Below are positions 17,793 through 27,645 of a stretch of 35,476 nucleotides of DNA, one piece after another. The stretch comes from Chitinophagaceae bacterium UBA2793 (GTDB taxonomy: Bacteria > Bacteroidota > Bacteroidia > Chitinophagales > Chitinophagaceae). The stretch spans positions 25,654 to 61,129 of the forward strand of contig DEHT01000071.1 of NCBI GenBank assembly GCA_002352045.1. The letters are read 5' to 3'. The notes under the pieces are model-generated. The model searched no databases. It saw nothing but the letters and a program-made list of their open reading frames with translations, and was not told where the DNA came from. The first letter of the stretch is position 1. Each line of letters opens with the position of its first letter. The position numbers and the translations under genes are program-made.

Positions 17793-18992
17793 TTATTTTT
17801 TTTTGTACCTAAACTGTAGCGGAGCCGACACGTAAAGATTTTTTAATTCTCCTTCTCCAGTTAGGTAGGTAATTTTAAAAGTTACAATCATGTTTTGACT
17901 AAATGCTGCTTCGGGAATTTGATCAAAGGGTAAAAAGAATTCAAAATCTTTTTTACCGTTTTGATTGTACTTAATGGTTTTGTTGGCAGGAAGTATAACT
18001 GTACGCATGGTTGATACGGTTCCGTTTTCCTGGTATTTACCATCTTCATCCTGGAAACCATAGCCTTCTTCATCATAAAATTTAAAAATCATTTTCACCG
18101 GGCCACCTTTGCCTCCTGTTTTTAAATCGAATTTTGGATACAGTAACAATCCTTTCCTTTTTTCATTTCCTTCCATGGATATTCCGCCAAAATTGTGCAT
18201 GTTTACTCTTACCACATCGTTTTTACGTTTTCCGGTAAAAGGGTATAGGTCTTTAATTAATGCTTTGTCGCCAACCGATAAATTGTGGTTCCAGTCAATT
18301 ACATATTTGTTTACTGTTTCTCCGGGCATTATTGGATAGTGCATAATTGATTTGTTATCGTATTTGGTGCCATTAGTGTACGACTTGTTGTAAGTGTATA
18401 GTACCTGGTAATCTACGTCTTCTTCCGTCCAGCCAATTTTTGCATATTCTTTGTATAAGAATTTTTTATCCCATTGTATTCCCGATACAGGACTGCTGTG
18501 TTCATGCAATAATCCCAGGGCGTGGCCAAATTCATGTAAGGTGGTGCTACGCATAAATGTGGTGTTGTTCCCAAAGTCTGCCGAGTCGAGGTTCATGGTT
18601 TGTTCCCATGGGTCTATTTGTTTTGCTACCGTTCCAATAAATGAATTGTGCCCATTTCCTTTGCCAATAAAAATTCGGATGTCGGCATCTCCGGTTTTTA
18701 CAAAATTGAATTTAACACCTGCAAATTGTTCCCACTCTTTTGCATAAGATGCTATTTTGCTTTGCAACTCGGGGCTACCACTTAAAAATTTTACTTTAAG
18801 GGTTGATTGTTCATCCCACAAAAAGTATTTATCTACAAGGCCACGGGGCTTGGTAGTGTCGTTAGAATTTTCGTGAAAGTTTATTTTTGTTTTGTTGTCA
18901 CCACCTTCTTTGGTGCTGCAACCCAAATGCTGTGCAGATGCACTAAAACTTATAGTGCTGAATAAAACTGCTGTTAGTAAAATCCTGGTCAT
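17793..18992 (-). CDS. Exported astacin-type (M12A) zinc protease
   Basis: The protein has 399 residues with a signal peptide (MTRILLTAVLFSTISFSASA). HEFGHALGLLHEH at 153-165 is the astacin zinc signature HExxHxxGxxH: His153, His157 and His163 bind zinc and Glu154 is the general base. SIMHYP at 215-220 is the Met-turn with the extra Tyr ligand typical of astacins. The catalytic region spans about 58-245 and is followed by a beta-rich tail of about 150 residues. Residues 20-55 could be a short propeptide. Activity in the periplasm or outside the cell is expected. It opens the three-gene operon and faces a second caspase gene across a 306-bp divergent control region. Confidence 0.88.
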   Translation of the reverse strand: MTRILLTAVLFSTISFSASAQHLGCSTKEGGDNKTKINFHENSNDTTKPRGLVDKYFLWDEQSTLKVKFLSGSPELQSKIASYAKEWEQFAGVKFNFVKTGDADIRIFIGKGNGHNSFIGTVAKQIDPWEQTMNLDSADFGNNTTFMRSTTLHEFGHALGLLHEHSSPVSGIQWDKKFLYKEYAKIGWTEEDVDYQVLYTYNKSYTNGTKYDNKSIMHYPIMPGETVNKYVIDWNHNLSVGDKALIKDLYPFTGKRKNDVVRVNMHNFGGISMEGNEKRKGLLLYPKFDLKTGGKGGPVKMIFKFYDEEGYGFQDEDGKYQENGTVSTMRTVILPANKTIKYNQNGKKDFEFFLPFDQIPEAAFSQNMIVTFKITYLTGEGELKNLYVSAPLQFRYKKK

Positions 18993-19298
18993 AAAAAGGG
19001 TTTTAATTTGAATTGATAGTTTTTTCAGTTAAAAGGAAAATTACGTAAATAAAGAGTATCATAACGTATTGTTCCCGGTTTTATTGGATTGGATTAAAAA
19101 TGGATGTTTTAAAAAAAATAGGAAAGCTTGTTGTGTAAAGATCTTTAAAATCGGCTCTCTGTTGTAAGAAATGCATTTGCTTTTTATTTTGCATAAACAG
19201 TTGAAATTTTTTTTTAGAACATAACAGCCTCTTAACATTTTACATGATATTTGTACAGAGGTAATGTTTTTTAATAAGCAAAACTAAAACCCTTTATT
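18993..19298. promoter_or_regulatory. Shared divergent control region of the two protease transcription units
   Basis: 306 bases between the astacin start (minus) and the caspase start (plus), with no gene. On the plus strand GATATTTG at 19246-19253 is one base off the TAnnTTTG octamer and about 45 nt before the ATG; no -33 element is clear. No minus-strand octamer was found. A shared regulator site is possible but not visible by eye. Confidence 0.4.
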
Positions 19299-21572
19299 AT
19301 GACCAACAATACCCTCTCGAAGGCATATTTGCCAGGCTTTAAAAAGTTTCAGTTGCTTTTTCTTTTTTGTTTTATGCATTGCATAACGGTTGCTCAACCT
19401 AAGCAATGGGCATTAATTATTGGCATTAATGAATACAAGCCTTCCATCAATGATATGGTTTCTGCCGGTTCCGATAGCCGTAGAACCTGGACCAACTTAG
19501 ATGGCTGTGTAAACGATGCCACAGCTATGAAAGACCTGGTGGTTTCAAAATATTCCTTCCATCCACAAAACATACAAACCTTATTAAATGCAGAAGCATC
19601 CAGGGCTCGCATTTTAGCGGAGTTGCAAAAACTGGTTGATAATGCGAAGAAGGGCGATATAGTTTTTATTTTTTATGCGGGGCATGGAAGCCAGGTGAAA
19701 AATTCCCTAAGCTTAGAAGCCGATAAAAAAGACGAAACCATAGTGCCCGCCGATGCGTGGAAAAAAGGAGTAGAAGATATAAGGGATAAAGAGCTCGCAA
19801 AATATTTTAATCTATTGCTCGATAAAGGGGTGCTCTTAACCGTTATAATGGACAGTTGCCATAGTGGTTCCGGAAGCAGGGGCGATAATTTTTTGTACGA
19901 ACCACCTAAATCCAGGTACATTGAAGAAGCCAATTACGATGCAAAAGATGCCACTATACCTGAAAGGCCCGAAGAAAGAGGAGCACTCATATTCGCCGCC
20001 GCACAGGATTTTGAATTTGCTAAAGAGCATAGGGATGAAAATAATCAACCACATGGCGCTTTTACCAGTGCCTTGCTAAAATCTACTCAACAATTGTCGG
20101 TAGATGCATCGGCCAACGATTTGTATGTAAGCCTTGCAGCCATAATGAAATATTATGGTAAAACACAGGAGCCTTCCATAGCCGGTAATACCGACAGGCG
20201 AAACGGAACCTTGTTTGCATTGCCCAAAGGTGCTTTAAAAAATAAATTTACTGTGCCGGTTAGCAGGCTCGAAGCAAGAGGTGTGGAACTAATGGGTGGC
20301 TTTGCATTTGGACTTAACCAAGGGGTTCGTTTGGCTAATGGAACCGATACTTTGGAAATAATTGAAATGATTGGCGCTAATAAAAGTTTAGCAAAAGTAG
20401 TTACCGGCGTTAAACAAAAAATAAAACCCGGAACCATGTTTGAAGTGGTTAACTGGGCCAGCAGCAAGGCACCTGCTTTAAAAGTATTTATTCCACAAGC
20501 TGTATCTGCCAAAGACCTCGAAAGTTTTGTAGCTGCTTATAAAAGTACCCGGGATACAAAAAAAATAAATTGGGTTACCGATATTTCAAAAGCCAACCCC
20601 GATAAAATTTTCAGCTATGTAGAAGGTGGTTGGTTTGTAAACGATAAAAAAGCAGGCCGCAAAAAAATGGATGCATTCACAGCGGCCGGTTTGCAAAACA
20701 ATCTTACCGGTGCTGGCTCTGCATTTGTAACCATGCCACCCGCCAATGATTTGTACAATGCCATTAGTAAACAATTTACAGGCTATAATAATATTGTTAT
20801 TGTTAATACACCCAACGAGTCGCAGTACTCTTTAATTGGCAGCATCAATAGTAACAATGAATTGGAGTATGGCCTTGTAAAAACACAGGTAACGGTACAG
20901 GATACCACAGAAAGCCTACCGGCCACTACGGATTTTGTAAATGCTAGCAATGTGCAGGAAGCGGCTACGCAAATAAGTGAGTATGCATTTCGTATTGCAA
21001 AAATTAGAGACTGGTTAATGCTGGAAGGGCCAAAAGGAACTAATAAATTCCCTTTTAAACTCAGCTTCCAGGGTTATACATCCGGGGCAATAATAAATTC
21101 CGATGTGGTAAAAGTAGGGGATACACTGTCTATCTTTTTTGAAGAAGACAAAACAGGCGGAGCCGGTTGGAAAACAAATTATGCTAAACGCTACATTTAT
21201 GTTTTTTCAATAGACAGTAAAGGAAATACCAATCTATTGTTTCCTTCTATTGAGAGTGGAAATGTGGAAAATCGTTTTCCGGTAACCAATTCCGATAATA
21301 CTTTGGCTGAAGCAAGAACACATTTGGCCGATATTGTAGTAGTGCCTCCTATGGGAGCCGATAATTATTTTATTCTATCTACCGAGCAGGCTATTGGTAA
21401 CTTAAGTGTTTTTCAGCAGGAAGGGGTATTAACCCGCAGTGCAGTTGAAAAAGGCAGAGGCGAATACAATCCTTTGGAAGATTTACTTTTTACCGGTACT
21501 AAAACTCGCAACAACACTTTAATTACACCTGTAACCTGGGGCATTACAAAATCTATTTTAAGAACAAGATAA
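19299..21572 (+). CDS. Exported caspase-like protease with a DUF4384 domain
   Basis: The protein has 757 residues. A hydrophobic signal at about 16-32 ends in AQ. The peptidase C14 (metacaspase-like) domain spans about 36-310: DGCVNDA (68-74), catalytic His129 in YAGHGSQ, DETIVPAD (145-152) and catalytic Cys187 in MDSCHSGSG, so the dyad is intact. The middle (about 315-560) is unassigned and probably beta-rich. At about 585-690 there is a DUF4384-like segment (VVKVGDTLSIFFE, YIYVFSIDSKGNTNLLFPS). Caspase plus DUF4384 is a known bacterial pairing; its role is not established. It is transcribed away from the astacin/caspase operon and ends in a strong terminator. Confidence 0.9.
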   Translation: MTNNTLSKAYLPGFKKFQLLFLFCFMHCITVAQPKQWALIIGINEYKPSINDMVSAGSDSRRTWTNLDGCVNDATAMKDLVVSKYSFHPQNIQTLLNAEASRARILAELQKLVDNAKKGDIVFIFYAGHGSQVKNSLSLEADKKDETIVPADAWKKGVEDIRDKELAKYFNLLLDKGVLLTVIMDSCHSGSGSRGDNFLYEPPKSRYIEEANYDAKDATIPERPEERGALIFAAAQDFEFAKEHRDENNQPHGAFTSALLKSTQQLSVDASANDLYVSLAAIMKYYGKTQEPSIAGNTDRRNGTLFALPKGALKNKFTVPVSRLEARGVELMGGFAFGLNQGVRLANGTDTLEIIEMIGANKSLAKVVTGVKQKIKPGTMFEVVNWASSKAPALKVFIPQAVSAKDLESFVAAYKSTRDTKKINWVTDISKANPDKIFSYVEGGWFVNDKKAGRKKMDAFTAAGLQNNLTGAGSAFVTMPPANDLYNAISKQFTGYNNIVIVNTPNESQYSLIGSINSNNELEYGLVKTQVTVQDTTESLPATTDFVNASNVQEAATQISEYAFRIAKIRDWLMLEGPKGTNKFPFKLSFQGYTSGAIINSDVVKVGDTLSIFFEEDKTGGAGWKTNYAKRYIYVFSIDSKGNTNLLFPSIESGNVENRFPVTNSDNTLAEARTHLADIVVVPPMGADNYFILSTEQAIGNLSVFQQEGVLTRSAVEKGRGEYNPLEDLLFTGTKTRNNTLITPVTWGITKSILRTR

Positions 21573-21626
21573 TAATGGTATAAATTTTTATTGCTACTAC
21601 CCTTTATTTACATTCAATCTTTTAAC

Positions 21627-21658
21627 AACCGCTGAACATTTGTTTCGGCGGTTTTTTT
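21627..21658 (+). terminator. Rho-independent terminator of the caspase-DUF4384 gene
   Basis: AACCGCTGAA (21627-21636) pairs with TTCGGCGGTT (21644-21653) with one T-G wobble around a 7-nt loop, followed directly by T's. It lies 55 bases past the stop codon. Confidence 0.85.
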
Positions 21659-21950
21659 AAGAAGTTTTTGTTGTAAAGTATAATCTGATAGCTATTACAG
21701 AATAAAAAGCGCTGTATTTTTTTGCAATTTTTTCTAATAAATATAACTACTCATCAATAAAAATCTACCGATAGTCAAGCTGGATTATTGGGCTTTCTTT
21801 TGCAGCATTACTTTGCAAAAGCAGCATTTGCACAATCAAATAGCTCTCCTTTTAGCTTATCATTTGCCGTGTATAAAAAACTATAGCCGTTGCTAAATAA
21901 TTTTTTTTACACTCTTTTAGTTTATCGTACTATAGTAAGGGATAAATGCC
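21659..21950. other. AT-rich leader before the DUF5916 gene
   Basis: 292 bases without a gene. No TAnnTTTG octamer and no clear hairpin were found; presumably it holds a promoter I cannot place. Confidence 0.3.
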
Positions 21951-24602
21951 ATGAAAAAAACTGCTATACTTTCTTTGTTGATTTTGCCCTTTGCATTATT
22001 TGGGCAGGATTCTTCTTTTGTTAGAAAAAAATATACCACACAGCCAGTGAATGCTGTCATACATTTAGATGGCATACCCAATGAAGAAGCCTGGAATGCA
22101 GTTGACTTTGGCGGCGATTTTACCCAGTGGCAACCCAACGATGGGCAAAAAGCCTCTCAACCTACACAGTTTAAAATTTTATACGACGATAAATATCTTT
22201 ATGTTGCCTATTGGGCACATGATGTATCGGCCGATTCTGTAATAAAAAGAATGGGCAGAAGAGATGATTTTCCCGGTGATTTTTGCGAAATAAATATCGA
22301 TAGCTACCACGATTTTCGCACTGCATTTTCATTTACTATTTCGGCATCGGGTGTAAGGGGAGATGAGTTTGTAAGTGATAATGGTAGCAATTGGGATGAA
22401 AGCTGGAATCCTATTTGGTATGCTAAAACCCATGTACATTCAAAAGGATGGACCGCCGAAATAAAAATTCCATTTAGTCAATTACGCTATGGCAATGAGA
22501 AGGAAAAAATTTGGGGCATTCAGATAATGCGTCGCCTTTTTCGTAAAGAAGAAAGAAGTATTTGGCAATATATACCACAGCGTATGGGAGTGTGGGTGAG
22601 TGCATTTGGTGAATTGCACGGCATAAAAAATATTCCTATGCATCGCCAGGTTGAAATAGCTCCTTATGTAACTGCATTGGCATCCAGCTATAAAAAAGAA
22701 CCCGGCAACCCTTTTGCCAAAGGGTTCGATAAAAAACTAACCACCGGATTAGATGGTAAAGTTGCTATTACCAATAATCTTATTCTTGACTATACTGTTA
22801 ACCCCGATTTTGGTCAGGTAGAAGCCGACCCTTCACAGGTTCGCATAGACGGTTTCCAAAATTTCTTTAGCGAACGCCGCCCTTTCTTTATTGAAAGCAG
22901 AAATATTTTTGATTACCAGCTTACCGATTCTGAAGCAGGCGGAGATTACGACAGTGATTTATTGTTTTATAGCAGAAGAATTGGCAGCTCTCCTCATGGT
23001 AATGCCAATGTCGGCCCCGGTGAGTTTGTAGAAAGCCCACCCAATACCACCATACTGGGTGCAGCAAAGTTTAGTGGTAAAACAAAGAAAGGATTAAGCA
23101 TAGGTATATTAGAAAGTATTACTCAAAGAGAAACTGCTACTATTGACAGTGCAGGTGTTCGCAGCAAGCAATTGGTAGAGCCGCTTACCAGCTATTTTGT
23201 AGGCAGGTTACAACAAGATTACAATGGAGCAAATACAGTTATCGGCGGCATTTTTACAGCGGTGAACAGAGAAAAAGGTTTAGGAAATTTTTTACATAGT
23301 GGAGCTTATACCGGAGGATTAGACTTTTTGCATCAATGGAAAAATCGCTGGTGGTATATGCGGGGCAATATAATTTTTAGCCATGTAACCGGTAGTAAAC
23401 AGGCCATCTTACATACGCAAACTTCATTTGAACATTTGTTTCAAAGGCCGGGTGCCAAAGAGTTGTATGTAGATAGCAACCGCACTTCACTCACCGGCAC
23501 TTCAGCTACTTTTCGGTTGGGAAAGCAGGCCGGGCCAGGCGGAAGAAAAGGGCAGGTGTTTAAATTTGAAACAGGGTTTACCATGCGTTCTCCGCAGCTC
23601 GAATTAAACGATATTGGCTTTATGCTTACTAGCAACGAAATAAACCATTTTACCTGGGCATCGCTCAATTTTCAAAAACCCATTTCGGTTTTTAGAAGTA
23701 TTCGTTTTAACTATAACCATTGGAGCCGTTGGGATTATAGCGGAAAGTTTTTGTTTCAATTATTTAATACCAATGCACATGCCACTTTTAAAAATAACTG
23801 GAATATAGGCGCCGGGTTTAATTGGAACCCCTATGAAATTTCAAACAATGCAATGAGGGGTGCTGCCACTATTCGCAGGCCCAATGGTATGGGGTACTGG
23901 GTTTATGTCAACTCCGACTTTAGAAAAAAAGTACAATTCAATGTTCAGTACACCCGCTTTTGGGGGTTTAACGAAACCATTCTCAGCAACGAATATAATG
24001 CCGATGTAACCATTCAGCCTGTAAATGCTTTTCAGTTTACCCTTAGTGCAAGCTATGCTAACTATTATCGCCAACAAGATCAGTTTGTGAGAAATATATC
24101 ATTTGCAGGCCAGCATAGAACCATTGTTGGTAAAATAGATCAGAATACTTTGCGCTTTACCGGCAGGCTTACTTACAATATTACGCCCGACCTAACCCTG
24201 CAATATTACGGTCAGCCGTTTATTACCAGGCCGCTCTTCAGTAATTTTGCGTACGTATCCAATGGTATGGCAAAAAAATACAATGATCGATTTAAGAAAT
24301 TTACACCCAATCAAATTTCACTGCAAAACAATACTTACTTAGTTGATGAAAATATAGATGGTAGCACCGATTATAGTTTCCACAATCCCGATTTTAATTT
24401 TGTACAATTCAATTCGAACTTAATTGTAAGATGGGAGTATAAACCCGGCAGTGAATTGTATTTAGTTTGGAACCAGGGTAATACTCCTTATACATTCAAC
24501 AGTATTAACGATGCATTAGCCAAAAGCCTTTTCAACAATGCATTCAATAGCGATGCAAGCAATATTTTTTTATTAAAATGGACTTATCGTTTTTTACGAT
24601 GA
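21951..24602 (+). CDS. Outer-membrane protein with CBM9-like and DUF5916 domains
   Basis: The protein has 883 residues with a signal peptide MKKTAILSLLILPFALFGQ. Residues about 28-190 form a carbohydrate-binding family 9-like beta sandwich (LDGIPNEEAWNAVD, FKILYDDKYLYVAYWAHD). The remainder is a DUF5916-type region with FSERRPFFIES near residue 310 and many strands with aromatic ends; the chain ends KWTYRFLR with a terminal aromatic-x-x-x pattern, as in outer-membrane barrels. The family is common in Bacteroidota; its substrate is not known, and sugar binding or surface handling is only suggested by the CBM9-like part. It is separated from the caspase gene by a terminator and is probably unrelated to it. 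Confidence 0.85.
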   Translation: MKKTAILSLLILPFALFGQDSSFVRKKYTTQPVNAVIHLDGIPNEEAWNAVDFGGDFTQWQPNDGQKASQPTQFKILYDDKYLYVAYWAHDVSADSVIKRMGRRDDFPGDFCEINIDSYHDFRTAFSFTISASGVRGDEFVSDNGSNWDESWNPIWYAKTHVHSKGWTAEIKIPFSQLRYGNEKEKIWGIQIMRRLFRKEERSIWQYIPQRMGVWVSAFGELHGIKNIPMHRQVEIAPYVTALASSYKKEPGNPFAKGFDKKLTTGLDGKVAITNNLILDYTVNPDFGQVEADPSQVRIDGFQNFFSERRPFFIESRNIFDYQLTDSEAGGDYDSDLLFYSRRIGSSPHGNANVGPGEFVESPPNTTILGAAKFSGKTKKGLSIGILESITQRETATIDSAGVRSKQLVEPLTSYFVGRLQQDYNGANTVIGGIFTAVNREKGLGNFLHSGAYTGGLDFLHQWKNRWWYMRGNIIFSHVTGSKQAILHTQTSFEHLFQRPGAKELYVDSNRTSLTGTSATFRLGKQAGPGGRKGQVFKFETGFTMRSPQLELNDIGFMLTSNEINHFTWASLNFQKPISVFRSIRFNYNHWSRWDYSGKFLFQLFNTNAHATFKNNWNIGAGFNWNPYEISNNAMRGAATIRRPNGMGYWVYVNSDFRKKVQFNVQYTRFWGFNETILSNEYNADVTIQPVNAFQFTLSASYANYYRQQDQFVRNISFAGQHRTIVGKIDQNTLRFTGRLTYNITPDLTLQYYGQPFITRPLFSNFAYVSNGMAKKYNDRFKKFTPNQISLQNNTYLVDENIDGSTDYSFHNPDFNFVQFNSNLIVRWEYKPGSELYLVWNQGNTPYTFNSINDALAKSLFNNAFNSDASNIFLLKWTYRFLR

Positions 24603-24741
24603 TACAGCAGTATTAACTACGATTGATAGTTTAGTGTTTTTGGTTTAATGCTCCTTTTAGTCATTTTATTAATCTGCATCAGCAATTACTATTATTTGCC
24701 TTTATCTCTTTAACCTAAATTGCATTCCACAATCAAACTAT

Positions 24742-25761
24742 ATGCACAATCCTTTACCTGGGCGTTACCAAAATATGATTTACAACCGAAGTGGTAAAAG
24801 CGGTTTACTGTTGCCTTCCATTTCGCTGGGCCTTTGGCAAAACTTTGGCGCCGCCAATGATTACAGCATAATGCGCCAAATAATTTTAGGTGCATTTGAC
24901 AAAGGCATTACGCATTTTGATCTGGCAAATAATTATGGCCCTCCTGGAGGCGAAGCAGAAATTAATTTCGGTAAAATTTTAAATGATGATTTTAAAGCTT
25001 ACAGAGATGAATTATTAATTTCTACCAAGGCCGGATATTATATGTGGCCCGGGCCTTATGGCGAATGGGGTTCCCGAAAATATTTAATGGCAAGTATTGA
25101 TCAAAGCCTTCGAAGAATGGGAATACCTTATGTAGATATTTTTTATTCGCACCGCTTTGATCCAAACACAGCAATGGAAGAAACCATGAGTACTTTAGAC
25201 AGCATTGTGAAAAGTGGTAAAGCATTGTATGCCGGAATTTCAAATTATGATGCAGAGCAAACAAAACAAGCTGCGTCTATTCTGCGTTCCCTGGGAACTC
25301 CGTGCATCATACATCAACCCAGGTATTCAATGCTCGACAGGTGGGTGGAAAATAAAGAAAACAAGCTCAATCAATCCTTATTAGATGTAGTTGACGAAGA
25401 GGGTATGGGTTGTATTGTATTTTCGCCGCTTGCACAAGGAAGATTGAGTGATAAATATTTAAATGGCATTCCCGTAGGCTCCCGTATTGCACGAAACCTA
25501 GGCAATGGTGCAATTGATGCCGGTGCATTAAACGAGCGTTTAATTAAAGCTTTACAAGCTTTGAACCAAATAGCACATCAACGAAACCAGTCTTTGGCTC
25601 AAATGGCCATTGCATGGCTGCTAAAAGATAAACGGGTAAGTTCGGTACTGGTAGGTGCAAGTTCTTTAGATCAATTGCACAATAGCATTAATGCACTCAA
25701 CAACACAGCTTTTACTTCGGATGAACTCAACACTATTGAAATAATTTTAAAAGAAAACTAA
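24742..25761 (+). CDS. Aldo/keto reductase of the YghZ type
   Basis: The protein has 339 residues, complete. It is an NADPH-dependent TIM-barrel reductase; E. coli YghZ reduces L-glyceraldehyde 3-phosphate and methylglyoxal. The catalytic tetrad is visible: Asp60 and Tyr65 in DLANNYGPPGG, Lys96 in STKAGY, and His137 in YSHRFD. MWPGPYGEWGSRKYL (101-115) and PYVDIFYSHR are hallmarks of the AKR14/YghZ group, and FSPLAQGRLSDKYLNG in the second half matches as well. It stands alone on the plus strand with 139 bases upstream. A housekeeping aldehyde-detoxifying role is likely; the exact substrate is not given by sequence. Confidence 0.9.
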   Translation: MHNPLPGRYQNMIYNRSGKSGLLLPSISLGLWQNFGAANDYSIMRQIILGAFDKGITHFDLANNYGPPGGEAEINFGKILNDDFKAYRDELLISTKAGYYMWPGPYGEWGSRKYLMASIDQSLRRMGIPYVDIFYSHRFDPNTAMEETMSTLDSIVKSGKALYAGISNYDAEQTKQAASILRSLGTPCIIHQPRYSMLDRWVENKENKLNQSLLDVVDEEGMGCIVFSPLAQGRLSDKYLNGIPVGSRIARNLGNGAIDAGALNERLIKALQALNQIAHQRNQSLAQMAIAWLLKDKRVSSVLVGASSLDQLHNSINALNNTAFTSDELNTIEIILKEN

Positions 25762-26389
25762 AGTTATTATAAATAGTTGTGTTTATCACACAAAATGCTA
25801 TATGGAAGATGATGGTTAATTTTTATAAGATAAAATACATAGGTCGAAAGATTTGTGCTGTTTTATTTTTGATTTTTTTGTAAAAAATTTCTTACAGGTA
25901 AAACGGATGTTTTTATTTATAAGGATTTTGATTGCCACAATTTGGGTCTAACCTTCGGTGTCAATACAAATGAAGCTTGAAACCTGATAATGCTCCTTTT
26001 CATTTGAGAAGTCCCTGGTAGCCTTGATTCTTGTTCAAAAGAACTGAAATTTTTTCAAACTGATTTATAAAATTACTATCCGAAATTTTATATAGCCAAT
26101 TGATTTATTGAACTCACTAAAATAAGTTCGAGTTACATTTACCGTAATATTTTCCAAAATGGAGAACTATAAATTAGTACAATCAAACTCATATTTTTAA
26201 TCTTTTTTTAAACATTGTAAACTGCTACAGTACTCAGTTGGATTCTGCCTTTGCAATCAATTACAACCTTTCAAAAAAATAACTTTCCCAAACTACTAAT
26301 AAGATAGACCGTTATGTCAATCGGGAAAGGAGCAAAGCAATAAAATAGCTCAACCCACTTTGAAGATTGGAACCTAAGTACAAAAACCT
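25762..26389. other. Long stretch without a recognised gene
   Basis: About 630 bases, unusually long for this window. No intact gene, tRNA or promoter octamer was found. A frame ending at 26281 reads QLDSAFAINYNLSKK before its stop and looks protein-like, but it is too short to identify, so it may be gene debris or chance. TGTAAAAAATTTCTTACA near 25879 is an imperfect palindrome of unknown meaning. Confidence 0.3.
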
Positions 26390-26426
26390 AAAAAGAAGAG
26401 CCGCATTTTTTGCGGCTCTTCTTTTT
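26390..26426 (-). terminator. Near-perfect bidirectional terminator
   Basis: AAAAAGAAGAGCCGCA (26390-26405) pairs perfectly over 16 bases with 26411-26426 around a TTTTT loop. The outer A/T arms give a T-run in both directions. It lies directly after the stop codon (26428-26430) of the GLPGLI/DUF4412-like gene. Confidence 0.9.
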
Positions 26427-26427
26427 G

Positions 26428-27303
26428 TCAATTAGATCTAAACATTCGTATCTGTCCACCACCAGATCCAGGTCCACCTTGCATCATACCCCTCATTTCG
26501 CTCATTGGTTTTACATCAAAATCTTTAGGTATGTCAAATTCTTTATCGGTAATTTCTTTGTTTAAATCAATTTTAGTAACCTCTACCGTCATGGTTCTGT
26601 TTCTTGGCATTTTAGATTGATAGCTCATTACAAAACCATCAATTTTGCTTAAAGCAGCCATGCTTCCACCGCTTCCCATAATAGCAGTCATACCCGAAAG
26701 TCCGCCTACATTGCTTACATTATTCAATTTTAACTCCGGTGTGTACCACACCAAAGTAGAGTCTTTAATTCCTAATAATCGGGTACTAACCAGGTAAGCT
26801 TTTTTGCAAACATAACCAGCAATCTTTTTTGTTTCTTCTGTATAAACAACCTCTGTAGGAACATCGGTGTTTCTATTTATTCGCCTTGTGCTATCGCCAT
26901 TTTTTTGAGAGGCTTGCATCATGCTATCTGCCCGCTTACGCATATTGGCAGCTTCCTCATCGGTTGTATAAAATCCCGTTTTATTTCCCATCAACTCTAT
27001 CAAAGTAGTGGTTTTTTTCGCAGCATTATCTCTAATAATTGTACTACGACCCATCTCCGATTTTAAAACGGTTTTTATCAAATCATTTTTTAAATAGGTA
27101 ACCGATTTTGTTTCTCCATCCGAAAAATTTCTAAAACTTACCCTGTTTGGCCCTTCCGATTGCTGAATGTTGGCAACATCCTCCGACTCGTCGGGTGCAA
27201 CAATAGTTGTAGTAGCATTTACAATTGCTTGAGTAACCAATTTTTGCTGAGCAAATAAATTTCCCGCTGTAAAAAAGCAGGCAATTAGTACTGTTTTCTT
27301 CAT
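26428..27303 (-). CDS. Exported GLPGLI/DUF4412-like protein
   Basis: 291 residues from the ATG at 27303, which gives the signal peptide MKKTVLIACFFTAGNLFAQ; the frame extends seven codons further up to 27324 but that would spoil the signal. The pattern TEETKKIAGYVCKKAYL followed by STLVWYTPELKLNN matches the core of GLPGLI/DUF4412 (LolA-like fold) proteins of Bacteroidota, and IDLNKEITDKEFDIPKDF is the usual closing part. The C-terminal 20 residues are Gly/Met-rich (MRGMMQGGPGSGGG). Function unknown, periplasmic. Monocistronic, with a promoter octamer upstream and a strong terminator. Confidence 0.75.
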   Translation of the reverse strand: MKKTVLIACFFTAGNLFAQQKLVTQAIVNATTTIVAPDESEDVANIQQSEGPNRVSFRNFSDGETKSVTYLKNDLIKTVLKSEMGRSTIIRDNAAKKTTTLIELMGNKTGFYTTDEEAANMRKRADSMMQASQKNGDSTRRINRNTDVPTEVVYTEETKKIAGYVCKKAYLVSTRLLGIKDSTLVWYTPELKLNNVSNVGGLSGMTAIMGSGGSMAALSKIDGFVMSYQSKMPRNRTMTVEVTKIDLNKEITDKEFDIPKDFDVKPMSEMRGMMQGGPGSGGGQIRMFRSN

Positions 27304-27321
27304 TAAACTATTTTTAGAAAA

Positions 27322-27329
27322 CAAATATA
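27322..27329 (-). promoter_or_regulatory. Promoter octamer for the GLPGLI/DUF4412-like gene
   Basis: On the minus strand TATATTTG fits TAnnTTTG and ends 18 bases before the ATG at 27303. No clear -33 element was seen, so support is partial. Confidence 0.35.
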
Positions 27330-27612
27330 TGGCCTGTAGTATTATGTAAGAATATTTTCGTAGATAATGCAGAAAATTTTAACATCTGTGTCTTTCTGCT
27401 TATTAAGATGTTTGGTATTCTAATGTAAAAGATATTTTTCTCAAAACAATCCATTTTATTGTAAAGAGCATATACTGATTAAATGCCATATTTCATTTTT
27501 CATTTATTGTTTTTAAGGCCATAAAATTTTATACAGTTTATTCTGTGAAAAACCTGTGAATAATTAGGCTGTAAACTGTTCAGTGCCAAAAAAATATTGT
27601 GAGCTATTCAGT

Positions 27613-27620
27613 TATATTTG
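27613..27620 (+). promoter_or_regulatory. Promoter octamer for smc
   Basis: TATATTTG matches TAnnTTTG and lies 25 bases before the GTG start of smc. No TTG is correctly spaced upstream. The divergent region 27330-27612 shows nothing else I can support. Confidence 0.4.
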
Positions 27621-27645
27621 CCCTCTTACTTAAAATTGAAAAGTT

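Noticed and set aside
11573..21572. Caspase-gasdermin anti-phage defence system
   Set aside because: No gasdermin or other pore gene is present, and all four proteins carry export signals, whereas such systems act in the cytoplasm.
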